The notes below the pieces were generated by a model, which saw only the letters and a program-made list of their open reading frames with translations, ran no database searches and had not been told where the DNA came from. 64,000 nucleotides of DNA from Maniola hyperantus (lineage: Eukaryota > Arthropoda > Insecta > Lepidoptera > Nymphalidae), in assembly GCF_902806685.2 (NCBI RefSeq), contig NC_048553.1, forward strand, positions 2,046,001 to 2,110,000, in the 5' to 3' direction. Below, piece by piece: positions 1 through 10,806 of the stretch; position 1 is the first letter of the stretch, and every line of letters begins with the position of its first letter. A program made the translations under genes and the position numbers.

Positions 1-536
1 TCCTTTGAGTTACGAAACCCTTAAATGCCGGCCTCTTGAACCAATCTGGGTTTTGCTTAACCATCAGGGGCTCGATTACGCTAGAAAGACAGCTAGTGTG
101 ACGATCGCAATCATCTCTGATTAGCCGATACTCGCTCACTATTAGCTACATTGCATTGTTGCAACAGGAATAACGTAAAAAATTCGATTGCGATTGTAAT
201 AATAATTGGGTGTTTGGCTACATAAAAAATAAATTATTTCTCAGTGATTCTTAAATAGAGGGTCTTCCAAAATACGTGAAATCCAAGTCCTTTGTTAGTT
301 TTAATTGTGATAACCATTTTAAATTATATTTATAACTAAAAAAGTACGTCATGATGATGTGACGTCACATTCCAGTATTTCATAGAATATCGCATACTGA
401 GTGCGCGTTTTGACGTTTGATAAAAAGTTACTGATTTGACTAGCTGTCAAATACCGTATTGGTGCAAGTTTTCCGGAATCGCGACCTACTGGTTCGATTG
501 TATCTGTAAATGTTTCAACGCGTCGTAACTTGACAG
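1..536. other. SEL1L intron with two fold-back element copies
   Basis: No exon recognised. Positions 66-190 belong to a family also found at 51058-51245, 55973-56160 and 62304-62492 (shared cores: ctcgctcactattagctaca, gcattgttgcaaca). Positions 230-467 match 52841-53068 in inverted orientation (shared: gtgacgtcacat, tttgacgtttgataaaaagt). Confidence 0.6.
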
Positions 537-3500
537 GTGGAATCGGCGTGCAGCGCGACTTCAAGAAAGCGAACAAGTATTTCTCTCTGGCGTCGCAGTC
601 GGGCCACGTGCTCGCGCTGTACCACTTGGCGCAGATGCACGCGCAGGGACTTGGCGTCTTGCGCTCCTGCACTACTGCCGTCGAGGTTAGATACAGCTTC
701 TATTTGTACACCACATAATAAACAGAAAAGAAAAGAAAAGTGTCTAATGAAGCTTATTGATCGCTTTATAGCTATATTTTCCATACACACTCGCACGTGC
801 CACGCACTCATAACAACTTCTCAAGCTGCACCTAAGTTTAAGTATGCTCGCAACTACGTCCGTGTGGACTACTCAAATTTCAAACCCCTATTTCACCCCC
901 CGAGGGGTTGAATTTTCAAAAATCCTTTTTTAGCAGATGCCTATGTCATAATAGCTATCTGCATGCCGAAGTTCAGCCCGATCCGTCCAGTAGCTTGAGC
1001 TATGCGTTGATAGATCCGTCAGTCAGTCAGTCACCTTTTCTTTTTAGATATTTAGATGGTGAATGATTATTCATTTATTTTGCCAGAATATGGTGCTTGC
1101 AACATATTATTATTATTTACATAGGTCTTAAGAATTATTAATCATCCACATATCCTGCCGAGCATGGCGTGAAAAATTATTTTTTACTTAATCTTAAATT
1201 AAAATTATTACGGCTGAAATTTATAGAGCGTACTTTGACTTTGCTCAGACTTAAGTCTTAGTTAAAAGGAGACAGATTTATGTAAGCGATATAGCGCTGT
1301 CTCGTTTTAACAGTGTCTTAAGTCTAAGCACAGTCTATAGATTTCAGCATTAGATGCAATTAAAATTTCTTTCAGTTATTCAAGAACGTCTGCGAAAGAG
1401 GTCCGTGGGGCTCTCGTCTGATGCTGGCGCACGCGGCCTTCCGCGCCAGAGACTCCGACTCCGCCTTCCTGCAATACTTGTCTCTGGCCGAGCGAGGCTA
1501 TGAGGTGGCTCAGAGTAATGCCGCCTTCTTGCTGGACGAGGGTGAGTGTTTTTCGTTTACCCTTAGGCGCCATCTCCACGGATGAGAGAATCTCGAATCT
1601 GCACCATACAAACTGATTGAAATAATATTTAGACGTTTTATGCCGCGCTGTGCAGCGCTGCTGTAAAGGCCTTTATATTAACGACGAAAATCGTACTTTT
1701 GACACCTGTCCTTCACACGTGACTTTAAGCAGTTTTGCGCTTTTTTACTACTACGATAAAGTCTATTATTGTTTGTGCAGGAGAGACTCACCTGTTCTCT
1801 GAGTCGGAGCGATGGGTTCGCGCGCTACAGCTATGGTCGCGCGGCGCGGCGCAGGGCTGCGCGGGCGCGCGAGTCAAACTGGGTGACTACCACTACTACG
1901 GACTCGGCACTCCGCAGGATCTCGATAGTGCCGCGCATCACTACAGAGTAGCTGCTGAGCAACTACACAATGCCCAGGTGAGTTGTTCTCTGAGCCGGAG
2001 CGCCTGTCAAACTGGGTGACTACCACTACTACGGACTCGGCACTCCGCAGGATCTCGATAGTGCCGCGCATCACTACAGAGTAGCTGCTGAGCAATTACA
2101 CAATGCTCAGGTGAGATATTCTGTTTCTCAAGTCGGTCACGACCATGACAGAATCGCGACTACCTCCATAATCCTTTTCCTCCTACCATTTCATTGGATC
2201 CTAAAGCGGGCTGTTCGACTTGTGGATGATCCCAAACCAACCAACCGTTGGAAAGCCTGGAGCACTGTAGAGACGTAAGTTCTCTGCGTGTTCTATCGCC
2301 TTTATAATGAGGAGTGCTTTGAGGAGCTGTTTGACCTCATTCCACCGTCCTTCTACAACCGCACGGCACGCCACCGTAAGCAATTTCACCCTCACCCCCT
2401 GGATGCCTGGTGTACTTCGACCGCCCATTGTGCCAGATCGTTTTTCCAGGCACATGCAAACTGTGGAACCAACTCCCTTCGGCGGTGTTCCCACTAGATT
2501 ACAACATGGCGTTATTCAAGGGGCGGATGAACAAATTCCTGAAATGGCGGCAACGAATTGCAGTTTTTCTGGTGCTGCAAATGTCCCGCCTACTCGATTG
2601 CTCGCAATGATGCATAACCCGTGATCTTGACACGATAAGTCCATGTCCATGATAAGTAAGCAACCGACATATTATAGACTTCCACTGGATCCCGTCTTTA
2701 GCCATATTATGTAGGAGAATTATTATACTCTATCCGCGGGAGGAATTTCGTATAGCGCAGTCTCTATTACGTAATGATAGAGACAAAAATCTCAGTGGTC
2801 GTTAACCATTTTGAGACACCGCCGGCGATGGGATGATTACTGAACTGTAACCTAATTTTGTTGCAGGCAATCTTCAACCTAGGCTACATGCACGAGCGCG
2901 GTCTAGGCCTGGCCAGAGACCTGCACCTCGCCAAGCGATGCTACGACCTGGCGGCCGACGCGTCGCCCGACGCGCGCCTGCCCGCCGCCCTAGCACTGGC
3001 TAGGTTGCACGCGCACTCCGCCATTGAGAATATGCTCGAGGTAACTACCATTTACTCTACACTATCCCCGGAAAGAAGTTAGTATAGCGTTCTCTCTGTT
3101 ACGTAATGCCATACAAATGACAGGGACAAAAATCTCAGTGATGATCAGACAAATGTGATAAAATCAATGGCGCTGATTCTGTTGTTTTTCGCTAAACTAA
3201 ATTTAGAGTATCTACATCCTTTTCTTTTTAATATTGCTAAAAAAGGACGGAACATGAATTTTACATTTAACCACTCTTTTTAGTCCACGCTACAAATTTA
3301 AACGATACGCTCGCGACTGGTAGCTAAGTTTACGAGGTTTGACGGCTCTAAATTAAACTTAAAACTGTCAAACTATGTCTGTCCTTTTCTAAATGCATTA
3401 GTAAGAAGAGTATGCGAATACTCTAAAATTTAGGTGTGCACAGAATCAGTACCAATGTTTACCAGTATTCTGACTGCCAATATTGGATAAGGGATTTTCA

Positions 3501-4317
3501 CACGTCGTGGTCGTCGTCTTGCGTCACTTGTATCCTTAGATTGTGTCACAAAACTCCAAATTGAACGCAGAGATCCGATTATAATGTAAAATCATGCCAA
3601 TTTCTTGTAATTTAGTTTAATCTATCCCACCGACTGCGCCAGACATACACGGTTAAAGATATTTTTGCTTTGATCGAATTTATATAACTTAAAGTAAGTT
3701 AAGTTCTAGCACTAATCTCCGTGACTATCATGCTATAATCGCATCCTTTTTGGATTGGCGGACATTCTTCCACTATTAAGCATAATTAACTTGGCTAGGT
3801 CGAACCGTATTGAACGGTTTACATTTTATATGGAACAGCGTCGACTATAGTCGAAGCATTTTAAACCGAGTCGTCGATTTATATGTCTGTTTCGCTCGCA
3901 CTTATAGTTCCTAGGTAAGTGCGAGCGAAACAGACATATAACTCGACGACTCAGTTTAAAATGCATCGCCTATAGAGGCGCGGCGGGGCGGAGTGAATAC
4001 AGTACGCAAAATTGGTCCAGTCCGATCCGGGTAGTTGACTTTTCTTTTAATGGCTAAGCTTGATCGTTGCAGTATATTTAGCTAGTAATTCTAACAATCA
4101 GTTTGATGCTAGGGTGTCCCGTCTGTTGAACCTCCTCATTCGACCGCGCTATAATCGCAATAATTTGTAGTCTCTCTGGCAGAGTCCACTGGCAGTGATC
4201 TTCCTGAGCGGGGAATCGCCCTTACTGTCCAACTGGGACATCTACCTCATCACAGCACTGGTCGGAGCCCTGGGCATCGTCATCTACCTGCGCAGGCCTC
4301 CGCAGCCCGCCAACTGA
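537..4317 (+). CDS. Sel1l: SEL1L/Hrd3, ERAD adaptor (3' part, 5' end off window)
   Basis: Five coding exons: 537-685, 1376-1541, 1781-1977, 2867-3040, 4183-4317 (stop TGA 4315-4317). All junctions are GT-AG and their phases agree (1, 0, 1, 0, 0). About 273 residues are encoded. They carry Sel1-like repeats (e.g. KYFSLASQSGHVLALYHLAQ, LGDYHYYGLGT, NLGYMHERGLG) and end in a hydrophobic segment, WDIYLITALVGALGIVIYL, followed by a short basic tail. This is the layout of the C-terminal half of SEL1L/Hrd3, the ER-membrane partner of the HRD1 ubiquitin ligase in ER-associated degradation. The N-terminal signal peptide and first repeats must lie left of the window. The exons are GC-rich compared with the AT-rich introns. 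Introns hold repeats and one partial exon duplication (see 1995-2110). Identification comes from recalled homology; the match to the family C-terminus is close. Confidence 0.94.
842..1060 (+). mobile_element. Helitron-like non-autonomous element (Lep1-type)
   Basis: Diverged copy of the family with a CGACTTCGTCCGCGTGGACT hairpin at one end and CAGTCAGTCAGTCACCTTTT at the other, as at 13853, 19847 and 33097. Helitron assignment is inferred from the CTAG/TC-type ends. Confidence 0.6.
1206..1345. mobile_element. fold-back MITE (GACTTTGCTCAGACTTAAG family)
   Basis: Inverted-repeat element in a SEL1L intron. Two better preserved copies stand in tandem at 32322-32630. Shared ends read tagagcgcactttgactttg and its complement. 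Confidence 0.7.
1995..2110 (+). other. partial duplicate of SEL1L exon 1781-1977
   Basis: Positions 2006-2110 repeat 1873-1977 at a spacing of 133 bp, including the following gtgag donor. I see only two base changes (CTA/TTA and GCC/GCT), both synonymous. The upstream part matches 1793-1811 but lacks about 58 bp of the exon. If the AG at 1993-1994 served as acceptor, a 116-nt exon in phase 1 would result. That phase fits the preceding exon's donor at 1541, so it could replace the original exon but could not be added after it. It may equally be non-functional, or an unmerged-haplotype assembly artefact. Confidence 0.6.
2203..2625 (+). mobile_element. LINE ORF2 C-terminal fragment
   Basis: Degenerate coding remnant with VFYRLYNEECFEELFDLIPP, then NRTARHRKQFHPHPLDAW, a frameshift, and DYNMALFKGRMNKFLKWRQ. 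This is the C-terminal tail typical of a lepidopteran non-LTR retrotransposon reverse transcriptase (jockey/CR1-like; clade not certain). It lies in a SEL1L intron. Related tails are at 6385-6540, 10563-10640, 42005-42195 and 58475-59428. Confidence 0.75.
2729..3145. repeat. direct repeat pair flanking a SEL1L exon
   Basis: About 75 bp at 2729-2803 (tatccgcgggaggaatttcg ... acaaaaatctcagtg) recurs at 3061-3145 in the same orientation, diverged. The pair brackets exon 2867-3040. Confidence 0.55.
3171..3455. mobile_element. MITE shared with 13408-13673
   Basis: Ends in ctaaatttagagtatctaca and its complement, with tctgtccttttctaa and gtttgacggctc inside. A related copy lies inverted at 13408-13673 in the Mocs2B intron. 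Confidence 0.6.
3852..3968. repeat. fold-back repeat, ~52-bp arms
   Basis: Arms read gcattttaaaccgagtcgtc ... tgtctgtttcgctcgcactta, with their complement after an 11-nt loop (tagttcctagg). Confidence 0.8.
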
Positions 4318-4646
4318 ACATCACGAAACTATTTGATTTTCGATAGTATTTCAACGTAAGAAAAGTCGATAATGGTTTGGCAGTGAAAAATGGTCTGCTC
4401 TGCGCTTCGCCAGATGTGCGCCAACCATAATAATAATAACTTATATAAGTCCCGCAAATTGCTATTGCACTTGAATCATGTCTCATTTAAAAAAAAACAC
4501 ATCAAAATGACGTCATTTTAACGTCATTTGACGTATATTTAAGTAAAAATATACCATCAGCTCGAAACTTAACACGCGCATTAGCAATCTGCGGGACTTA
4601 GTATATTAGAATAGAATAGTAGCTTTGATTAATGTGATCAAGACCA
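4318..4646 (+). other. proximal 3' UTR/flank of SEL1L
   Basis: Follows the SEL1L stop. No further coding sequence seen. It includes a small copy of tgacgtcattttaacgtcat character at 4508-4535. No canonical AATAAA is close to the stop; AATAAAATAAAA occurs only near 5847. Confidence 0.4.
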
Positions 4647-4815
4647 GCCCCCCAATTGTGTAAGAATAACCATTTCATGGCTATCGCAATCGTCAAGAAA
4701 TTCTGCCATTTGATTGGTTGATTCGCTGTTTACATTTTTTCACAGCCAATCAAAGGGCAGAATTCTTGATGATTGCGATAGCCATGAAATGGTTATTCTT
4801 ACACAATTGGGGGGC
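4647..4815. repeat. fold-back MITE, GCCCCCCAATTG termini
   Basis: Arms of about 70 bp: gccccccaattgtgtaagaa ... ctatcgcaatcgtcaagaa, and the inverted copy ending caattggggggc. The loop is about 20 bp. Confidence 0.8.
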
Positions 4816-5126
4816 AGGATTTGACAGCTGGGTTGTATAAAATTCTTTTGAGTTTTGAGGGTAGTGTAAAAAGTGCAATATATATTTTGTGAAATTTACT
4901 GGATATTGTTAAAAATTTAATTTATTGTTGTGTGTAAGTGGCGAAAGTGTTCTGAAAATTGTCTTGAATGAAAATAAGTAACTTTGTGACACTAAACCAA
5001 CTTTTCTCTGACCATTTAATTGTACCTAATCTCATGATACAATGAGACCTACATTGATGTACATATCACAGATATATACCTACAGATATGCAACTAGCGT
5101 GGCCCTTATAGCACACGAGTAGATAT

Positions 5127-5308
5127 TATAGACCAGAGGGGAAGCTTCACACTAGCTCACGCACACCACGACGTGTCACGGACGCTCCGTTTGCGCCCAG
5201 TTCGATGGCAAACGGAGCGTCCGTGACACGTGGTGGTGTGCGAGAGCTGCGCTTGAGTGAGTGAACCTACAGCCAGCCGCTAGTATGAAGCTTCCCCTCT
5301 GGTCTATA
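5127..5308. repeat. nested fold-back MITE, TATAGACCAGAGGGG termini
   Basis: Outer 23-bp inverted ends (tatagaccagaggggaagct ... agcttcccctctggtctata) enclose an inner 35-bp hairpin (cgtgtcacggacgctccgtt against aacggagcgtccgtgacacg). Confidence 0.8.
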
Positions 5309-5970
5309 TATCGTGTGCTTATAGTTCCTCTCGCTCAAGCGGAGGTACTTGTGAAATGTTATTCCTTCTATTTTACGTTCGCTTCGGCTGTTGTAGCCTA
5401 GTATACCGCAACTCACCAATACAAAAAACCTTCAAAAACAACAAAACAAATTGTTTCTTTAAAATTCTTAAGGCAACATAACCTCACTTCACGTTGTTTG
5501 TCAAAATCTCACTTGACAAACAAAAAAAGTGGCCACGGTGATAAGGACAAAAATAATCATTTTGTCATGTTCTAATAAGAGCTTAAATGCATATAGCTAT
5601 CTCGCTCTAGCAGTGAGAGTCACAATGGGGCTACTTCTACAGGTATTTATTATGAGATGTATATCCATTATACATTTGAAAAAACATAACCTGCAGATAT
5701 AACTGCAGTTTATGTCAGTTCTAAGCTGGGCTAGGCTAGCCGCTAGATGGTTCTAAAAGACACCCAACAAATCTATTGTAGGTTGATGCCACAGCAAAAC
5801 AATTTGATTGTATTTAGTTGATCGTGTGATAAAAACGCTTTGTAAATAAAATAAAATATAGATTTTATAAGGTTTATTTTAGTTTCATTTCATGCCTATA
5901 TATACATATCTAACTTACATAAGCTGTACAAGTACTTAAAATTAAAACAGTATTTAGATTCGTAGGCAAT

Positions 5971-6377
5971 AGGGACTGTAGTCATAAAATGATGTGATTT
6001 TTGTATACTTAGCAATAGTTTATGGAGCTAGAATTCATTATTAAAGAGAAATAATTAAAAAAAACATGTTTTTTATTTATTTTTAACATGAACGTCACGC
6101 TGTACGGAGGGTGAATAATGACGTCACAATGTATAAACGACAAATATTTTTCAATTTTTTAACATAAAAATAGAGTTAATTTCTGCGGGAAAATATTCTT
6201 TAATATTATGTTAAATATTGAAAAATATTCCGTACAGCGTGATGTTAATAAATTCATTATATTAAAAGTAACGAAAAATCTATTTTTCTTTAAATTATTC
6301 TCTTTAACAATGATATCTAGCCCCATAAACTACCGCTATACAAAACATCACATCATTTTATTACTAGTCTAAGACCC
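5971..6377. repeat. long AT-rich fold-back element
   Basis: Left arm gtcataaaatgatgtgattt ... tttatggagctaga. Right arm is the diverged complement, tctagccccataaactaccg ... catcacatcattttatta. Inner inverted motif: acgtcacgctgtacgga / ccgtacagcgtgatgtt. It lies between SEL1L and the MBIP exons. Confidence 0.7.
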
Positions 6378-6384
6378 TTTTTTT

Positions 6385-6540
6385 TTTAACGAGCAGGCGG
6401 GTCATCTGATGTTAAGTGATTACCGCCGTCCATGAACATTTGCAGCACCAGAGGAACCGCCGATGCGTTGACGGCCTTTTAGGAATTTGTTGGTCCGCCC
6501 CTTGAATAACCCCATGTTACTACTGTTATTACCCATGTTA
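6385..6540 (-). mobile_element. LINE 3' tail remnant
   Basis: The minus strand encodes NMGLFKGRTNKFLKGRQRIG followed by SSGAANVHG, the end of a non-LTR retrotransposon ORF2, plus its 3' sequence with gcaggcgggtcatctgatgt on the plus strand. It abuts the end of the MBIP exons. Confidence 0.75.
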
Positions 6541-6568
6541 TTACTGTGTTCAAGCCATTTTATCATGT

Positions 6569-9500
6569 TTATTGTTGTTTCTCCAGCAACTCGATCCTCT
6601 TAGTTATATCTTCTGCTGTGAACGTGTACTCCGCAGCCGCCTCTTGGTCGTCGTCCGTTTCTACTTTCTTGTTTTTCTGAAAAACAAAACAGACAAATCG
6701 TTAGTAGGTACTTTCTTAATAAATTGTAAGGCCAAGTTGTATAATTATGTTAATATTAAATTCAAACTAAATATTTGCACACTGTCGGTGACAGTCGATT
6801 GTGTAAGGGACTGTTGTGTTATTGTCAACTTGTTATGCCCACAATTTTGCAAATAAAACATTTATTTATTTATTTATTTATTTAAAGAGTTTTCTGGTTT
6901 ATGTGTAATAAAAAAAAAAAAAAAAAATAGACCGCTTACATGTATACAGGGTGTAACCAGAACGCTGGCAAAAACGAAGACAGGTGATAGTACTGATGAT
7001 TACTGATATAATACCACAAAAAAAAAACGCGAAAGGGAACCTATATTTTGTAAAATTTCACGATAATACATTGCAAATAAAACATCTGACCGACACTAGA
7101 TGTCAACGAACGTTGCGTAAGTAGGCCACTCGGAGTCAATGCCGCGTCGTAGGTGGGGCATTGACCCGAGTTTTGCACGCTATATACATTGCGGGTTTGA
7201 AAAATACAAATAAATCATTAAAACTACAAAATGAGGCAAATGGTTATTGGTATTGAATAGTGTTTAGGTAGTATAACAACAACGCTATACCTACTACCTA
7301 AGTACCCCGGTGCGGGGTAGCGCGATAGTGGCGCGGGGCGTCCCCCCGCCTTATACCCCGATTGCCATCTCGACCTGAAGCGTACTATACATGTTGTGGC
7401 TGTGTTGGAATAACCTACCGCCAACATCCTTGTCCATAAAAAAACCGGCCAAGTGCGAGTCAGGCTCGCGCAATGAGGGTTCCGTACTACAGTCGTATTT
7501 TTTCGACATTTTGCACGATAATTCAAAAACTATGATGCATAAAAATAAATAAAAATCTGTTTTAGAATGTACAGGTGAAGACCTTTCATATGATACCCCA
7601 CTTGATATAGTCACTCACTTCGAAAGTTGAAAATACTAATTATTAATTCATGACCACAATTTAATTTTTTTTGTGTGATCTAACCCTAAATTCACGGTTT
7701 TCAGATTTTTCCCCAAATGTCAGCTATAAGATCTACCTACCTGCCAAATTTCATGATTCTAGGTCAACGGGAAGTACCCTGTAGGTTTCTTTACAGACAG
7801 ACGGACAGACAGACAGACAGACAACAAAGTGATCCTATAAGGGTTCCGTTTTTCCTTTTGAGGTACGGAACCCTAAAAGCATTAAAAATTATATTGATAC
7901 GACAAGAAATGGACGAAACTTACCCAAAACATGGAGTATTCAGGTGAAATTGATTGCAAATAGGCGATTTTGTCCTCCATTTCCTTCAGTCGCCGGTATA
8001 TGTCGGGAGCAACGGGCCCAGTGTTGAGAAACGATTCTATCGCTAGCACTCTTTCGGCTATCGAGGATGGGAGATTGTGAGTGTTCTCTTCTTTGATGTA
8101 AGGATGGTTTCTGGACACGGTCTGTGGGCCCCATTCGTTGTATACCCTGCGAACTGTGTTTCTTTCGTAAGCTTTTAGTTCTAAGTTCTTACGCACGACA
8201 ATTTTAGACTTGCCTTTACACAAGTTTAAAAAATCTATTAAAAGTATGCTCTTAAAAAAAGTATATTATACAGTGGAAGACTATGTAAATGATAAGAAGC
8301 TTGGATTTGACTCGCTCCAGCAATGCACGGGGCTGCAATTGCTTGTACAGTATGGTATAATAATATTGTAAATTGACGGCTTGAAAAGAGCAACCGCCGA
8401 GTTTCTTGCTGGTTCTTCTCGGTAGGGATGGCATTCCGAACCAGTGGCAAGTTAAACTATAGTAAACGATGCAAAAGCACTTGTAATAAGTCTACTTGAA
8501 TAAAATAAATTCTATTCTATTCTGTTCGACTTCTCCGTCTAAATTTGCATGTTGTATCCGCGTATAATTTGAATTATATAATTTTGGCAAACAAACAGGG
8601 TTTGTTGTGGGCTCTTCTCAGACCTGGGCGCGTTTGGAACCCTTGTAGCTTTAATTTTAAGTACCCATTAATACCACTATATCATCTTACAAATTAACAA
8701 TTTTGACCATCAGTAAAGCGTAACATTTTACCTGTTCTGAATAAATAATTTGAGTTTGAAATAGCTATAACAATCAAAATGTAATACTCGCAAAACAGGT
8801 ATTTGTTGGAAACATGATACGTAATGCATATGTAATATTTACACATATTTTCACGGCTCAATGTCTTTAGAAAGCAACTGTATAAACACAAATATAAAGT
8901 GCCAACTGAATTTTGCGAACTGTACCTACATATTTGGCTTATTCTGACCTTGAACATTCAAATATGGTTCCAAAAGAATTTTTAGATTTGACATTACCTA
9001 CATTGTGTAAAAAACCGGCCAACTGCGAATTAGACTCGCGCACTGAGGGTAACGTACTACAATTCGACATTTTGCACGATAAACCAAAAACTGCTAACTA
9101 CATCTCGTTCAAACCAATTTTCGGTGGAAGTTTGCATGGTAATGTAGGTATCATATGAAAGGTCTTCACCTGTACATTCTAAAACAGATTTTTATTTATT
9201 TTTATGCATCATAGTTTTTGAATTATCGTGCAAAATGTCAAAAAATACAACTGTAGTACGGAACCCTCATTGCGCGAGCCTGACTCGCACTTGGCCGGGT
9301 TTTTTTTAATTTAAGGCGGCCAGTTTAAATTTTTTATTATTTGCTGTTATAGCGGCAATATAAATACTCATTCTATGAAAATTTCAACTCGCTACTTATT
9401 ACGGTTCACGAGATACAGCCCGCTGACAGACAGACATACGGACGGGCAGCTGAGACTTATAGGCTCTATCTAAAGACCAAGATAACAGAATCTTATCTAA

Positions 9501-9822
9501 ACTCAACTCAAGTGAACTCATAGTCAAGCACAAACCTGAAAAGTGAAACTTCATCGAAAATTCGACTTACTTTTCAAATGTCCCTTAGAATCGCTCCGCC
9601 TAACAAACTGCGTTCTCACTCTAGCACAAGTCTCCATATCTTCCGTCTCATTCTCGCCTTTAGACGGAATGAAGTCTTGTATGTTACTTATATTGATTTG
9701 CTCTCTCTTTCTCTCAATGAAATTCTGTATTCTTTTATCTAGTTCTTCATTTGAGACATTAATTTGCACTAAATTCTTGTCTATGGGACTTTCTGGTATT
9801 TTTGTGTGTTCCATCGATAGAC
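6569..9822 (-). CDS. MBIP-family exons (ATAC complex subunit part), probable 3' part of the Mocs2B locus
   Basis: Three minus-strand exons: 9571-9822, 7924-8213 and 6569-6676 (stop TAA 6569-6571). Their junction phases agree (1 into the first, then 1, then 0), with strong donors (AAAA|GTAAGT; TTTTGG|GTAAGT). The product has a charged segment (ELDKRIQNFIERKREQINIS), a middle with YNEWGPQTVSRNHPYI, and an end with GPVAPDIYRRLKEMEDKI followed by SPEYSMFW. This is the pattern of MAP3K12-binding inhibitory protein 1 (MBIP), a subunit of the ATAC histone acetyltransferase complex. In Drosophila the MBIP-like region is fused behind the MoaE domain of Mocs2B. Here these exons follow Mocs2B on the same strand. 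An independent start would be the ATG at 9812-9814, giving about 213 residues. A fusion would need a phase-1 donor in the Mocs2B exon (see that entry). AATAAA overlaps the stop codon. Confidence 0.88.
6850..7225. repeat. simple repeats and unclassified interspersed repeat
   Basis: (ATTT)n near 6860-6884 and poly-A at 6909-6926, then gggtgtaaccagaacgctgg..acaggtgatagtactga, which has the look of a lepidopteran repeat but is single-copy here. Confidence 0.4.
7283..7391. mobile_element. GC-rich fold-back element (CGATTGCCATCTCGACCTG family), partial
   Basis: Partial copy of a family also at 18511-18676, 28303-28445 and 61736-61878. Common core: gcgtccccccgccttatacc, cgattgccat. Confidence 0.65.
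7437..7876. mobile_element. full copy of the CCGGCCAAGTGCGAGTC ... GGTACGGAACCCT repeat
   Basis: Begins aaaaaaccggccaagtgcga, contains ttcatgattctaggtcaacg and a (GACA)n tract (7795-7825), and ends gaggtacggaaccctaaa. Other copies are at 31708-32114 (inverted), 54691-55385 and 56833-57261, with fragments at 9011-9307 and 62811-63115. It is a lepidopteran interspersed repeat; the class is not certain. Confidence 0.75.
8230..8525 (+). mobile_element. LINE 3' end with (ATTCT)n tail
   Basis: Contains gagcaaccgccgagtttctt..gctggttcttctcgg and ends acttgaataaaataaattct followed by ATTCT repeats, a common lepidopteran LINE terminus. It lies in the MBIP intron. A reverse fragment of the same tail lies near 47477-47530. 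Confidence 0.6.
8526..9010. other. MBIP intron, no feature seen
   Basis: AT-rich intronic DNA between exons 7924-8213 and 9571-9822. I recognise no exon or repeat here. Confidence 0.4.
9011..9307. repeat. head-to-head fold-back of the CCGGCCAAGTGCGAGTC repeat
   Basis: The same ~60-bp end (aaaaccggccaactgcgaat..acattttgcacgata) appears at the left, and again inverted at the right, ending gactcgcacttggccggg. Confidence 0.65.
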
Positions 9823-10562
9823 CTGAAAGGTGAGATAGATTTAAGGTATCCGGTTCGAAGGACCAAAAAATATGAACAAAAAAAAAAATACAACAGATAA
9901 AATGTTTATTTGTATCACAACAATGTTTTCTAATAACTACGAAATAAATTTGCATAGGAGCTAGGCTAATACAAAGAAAAGGTTTCAGTGGCCATCGCAC
10001 CTGTTTTTATCGATTAAGTAGATCTATACATCACCCACTATGCAGGTTAACGTCAGAGTTCTTTTTACCTGACGCTGCTGATATAACATTTTAAAGGATC
10101 TAGACAACAAGTAAAACAACCAAAAATTAGAAACACTGCGTTTATATGATAATCAAGTATATTCAGATCATTTTATATCAATGTACTTTAAACTTCATTT
10201 TTTTATTTTCTATTCTATATTTAACAACCTGTTTATAAGTGGACGTTCTATGTCCCTAATTAATTAATAATTATTATTTATTTTTTATTCTTTTTTGCAT
10301 CTTGCTTGCATTGCAATATGGCTACATAATATATATTATACTTATGTTAATATATATAAAAATATGCCTAAAATAAATCGAATTTACTTAAAAATTAAGT
10401 ACCTATAAAATATACTACTTTGATCTAACCAACAACCTTTTTTAAAATTACTAAAGAAAATAACAATATAGTTAATTATACAGATTATAAAAGTCAACAA
10501 TTGTACAAAATAAAACATGCACAAGAAATAAAAATTGATTTTATAAATATATGAAAAGCAAG

Positions 10563-10640
10563 CAAACGAGGCGTCGGGTCACCTAATAAATAAGTGATTA
10601 CCGCCACCTACATATAAACATATGCAGCACTAGAGGAACT
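10563..10640 (-). mobile_element. LINE 3' tail fragment
   Basis: gcaaacgaggcgtcgggtca..taagtgattaccgcc..agcactagaggaac matches the LINE tail seen at 6385-6540. Confidence 0.55.
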
Positions 10641-10665
10641 AAACCAAGATTTTTACTTCCCGCTT

Positions 10666-10742
10666 CTACCTTACTGGCCAGTGTAACTTAAACCATCCTA
10701 ATACAACTATCCTTCCTACTGAGATGTCTTCTCTGACTGGAC
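10666..10742 (-). repeat. degenerate duplicate of the Mocs2B exon end
   Basis: On the minus strand, gtccagtcagagaagacatc ... ggtttaagttacactggcca parallels the exon end at 10785-10862 (gtccagtagcagtagacctt ... ggtttaagttacactggcca). The repeat unit is about 120 bp, and the duplicate lies just 3' of the Mocs2B stop. Confidence 0.6.
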
Positions 10743-10806
10743 AATAAGGAATTCTAGCTCAGTCGATATTTTCCCTCCCGCTTTTACCAATACTGGCCAG
10801 TGTAAC

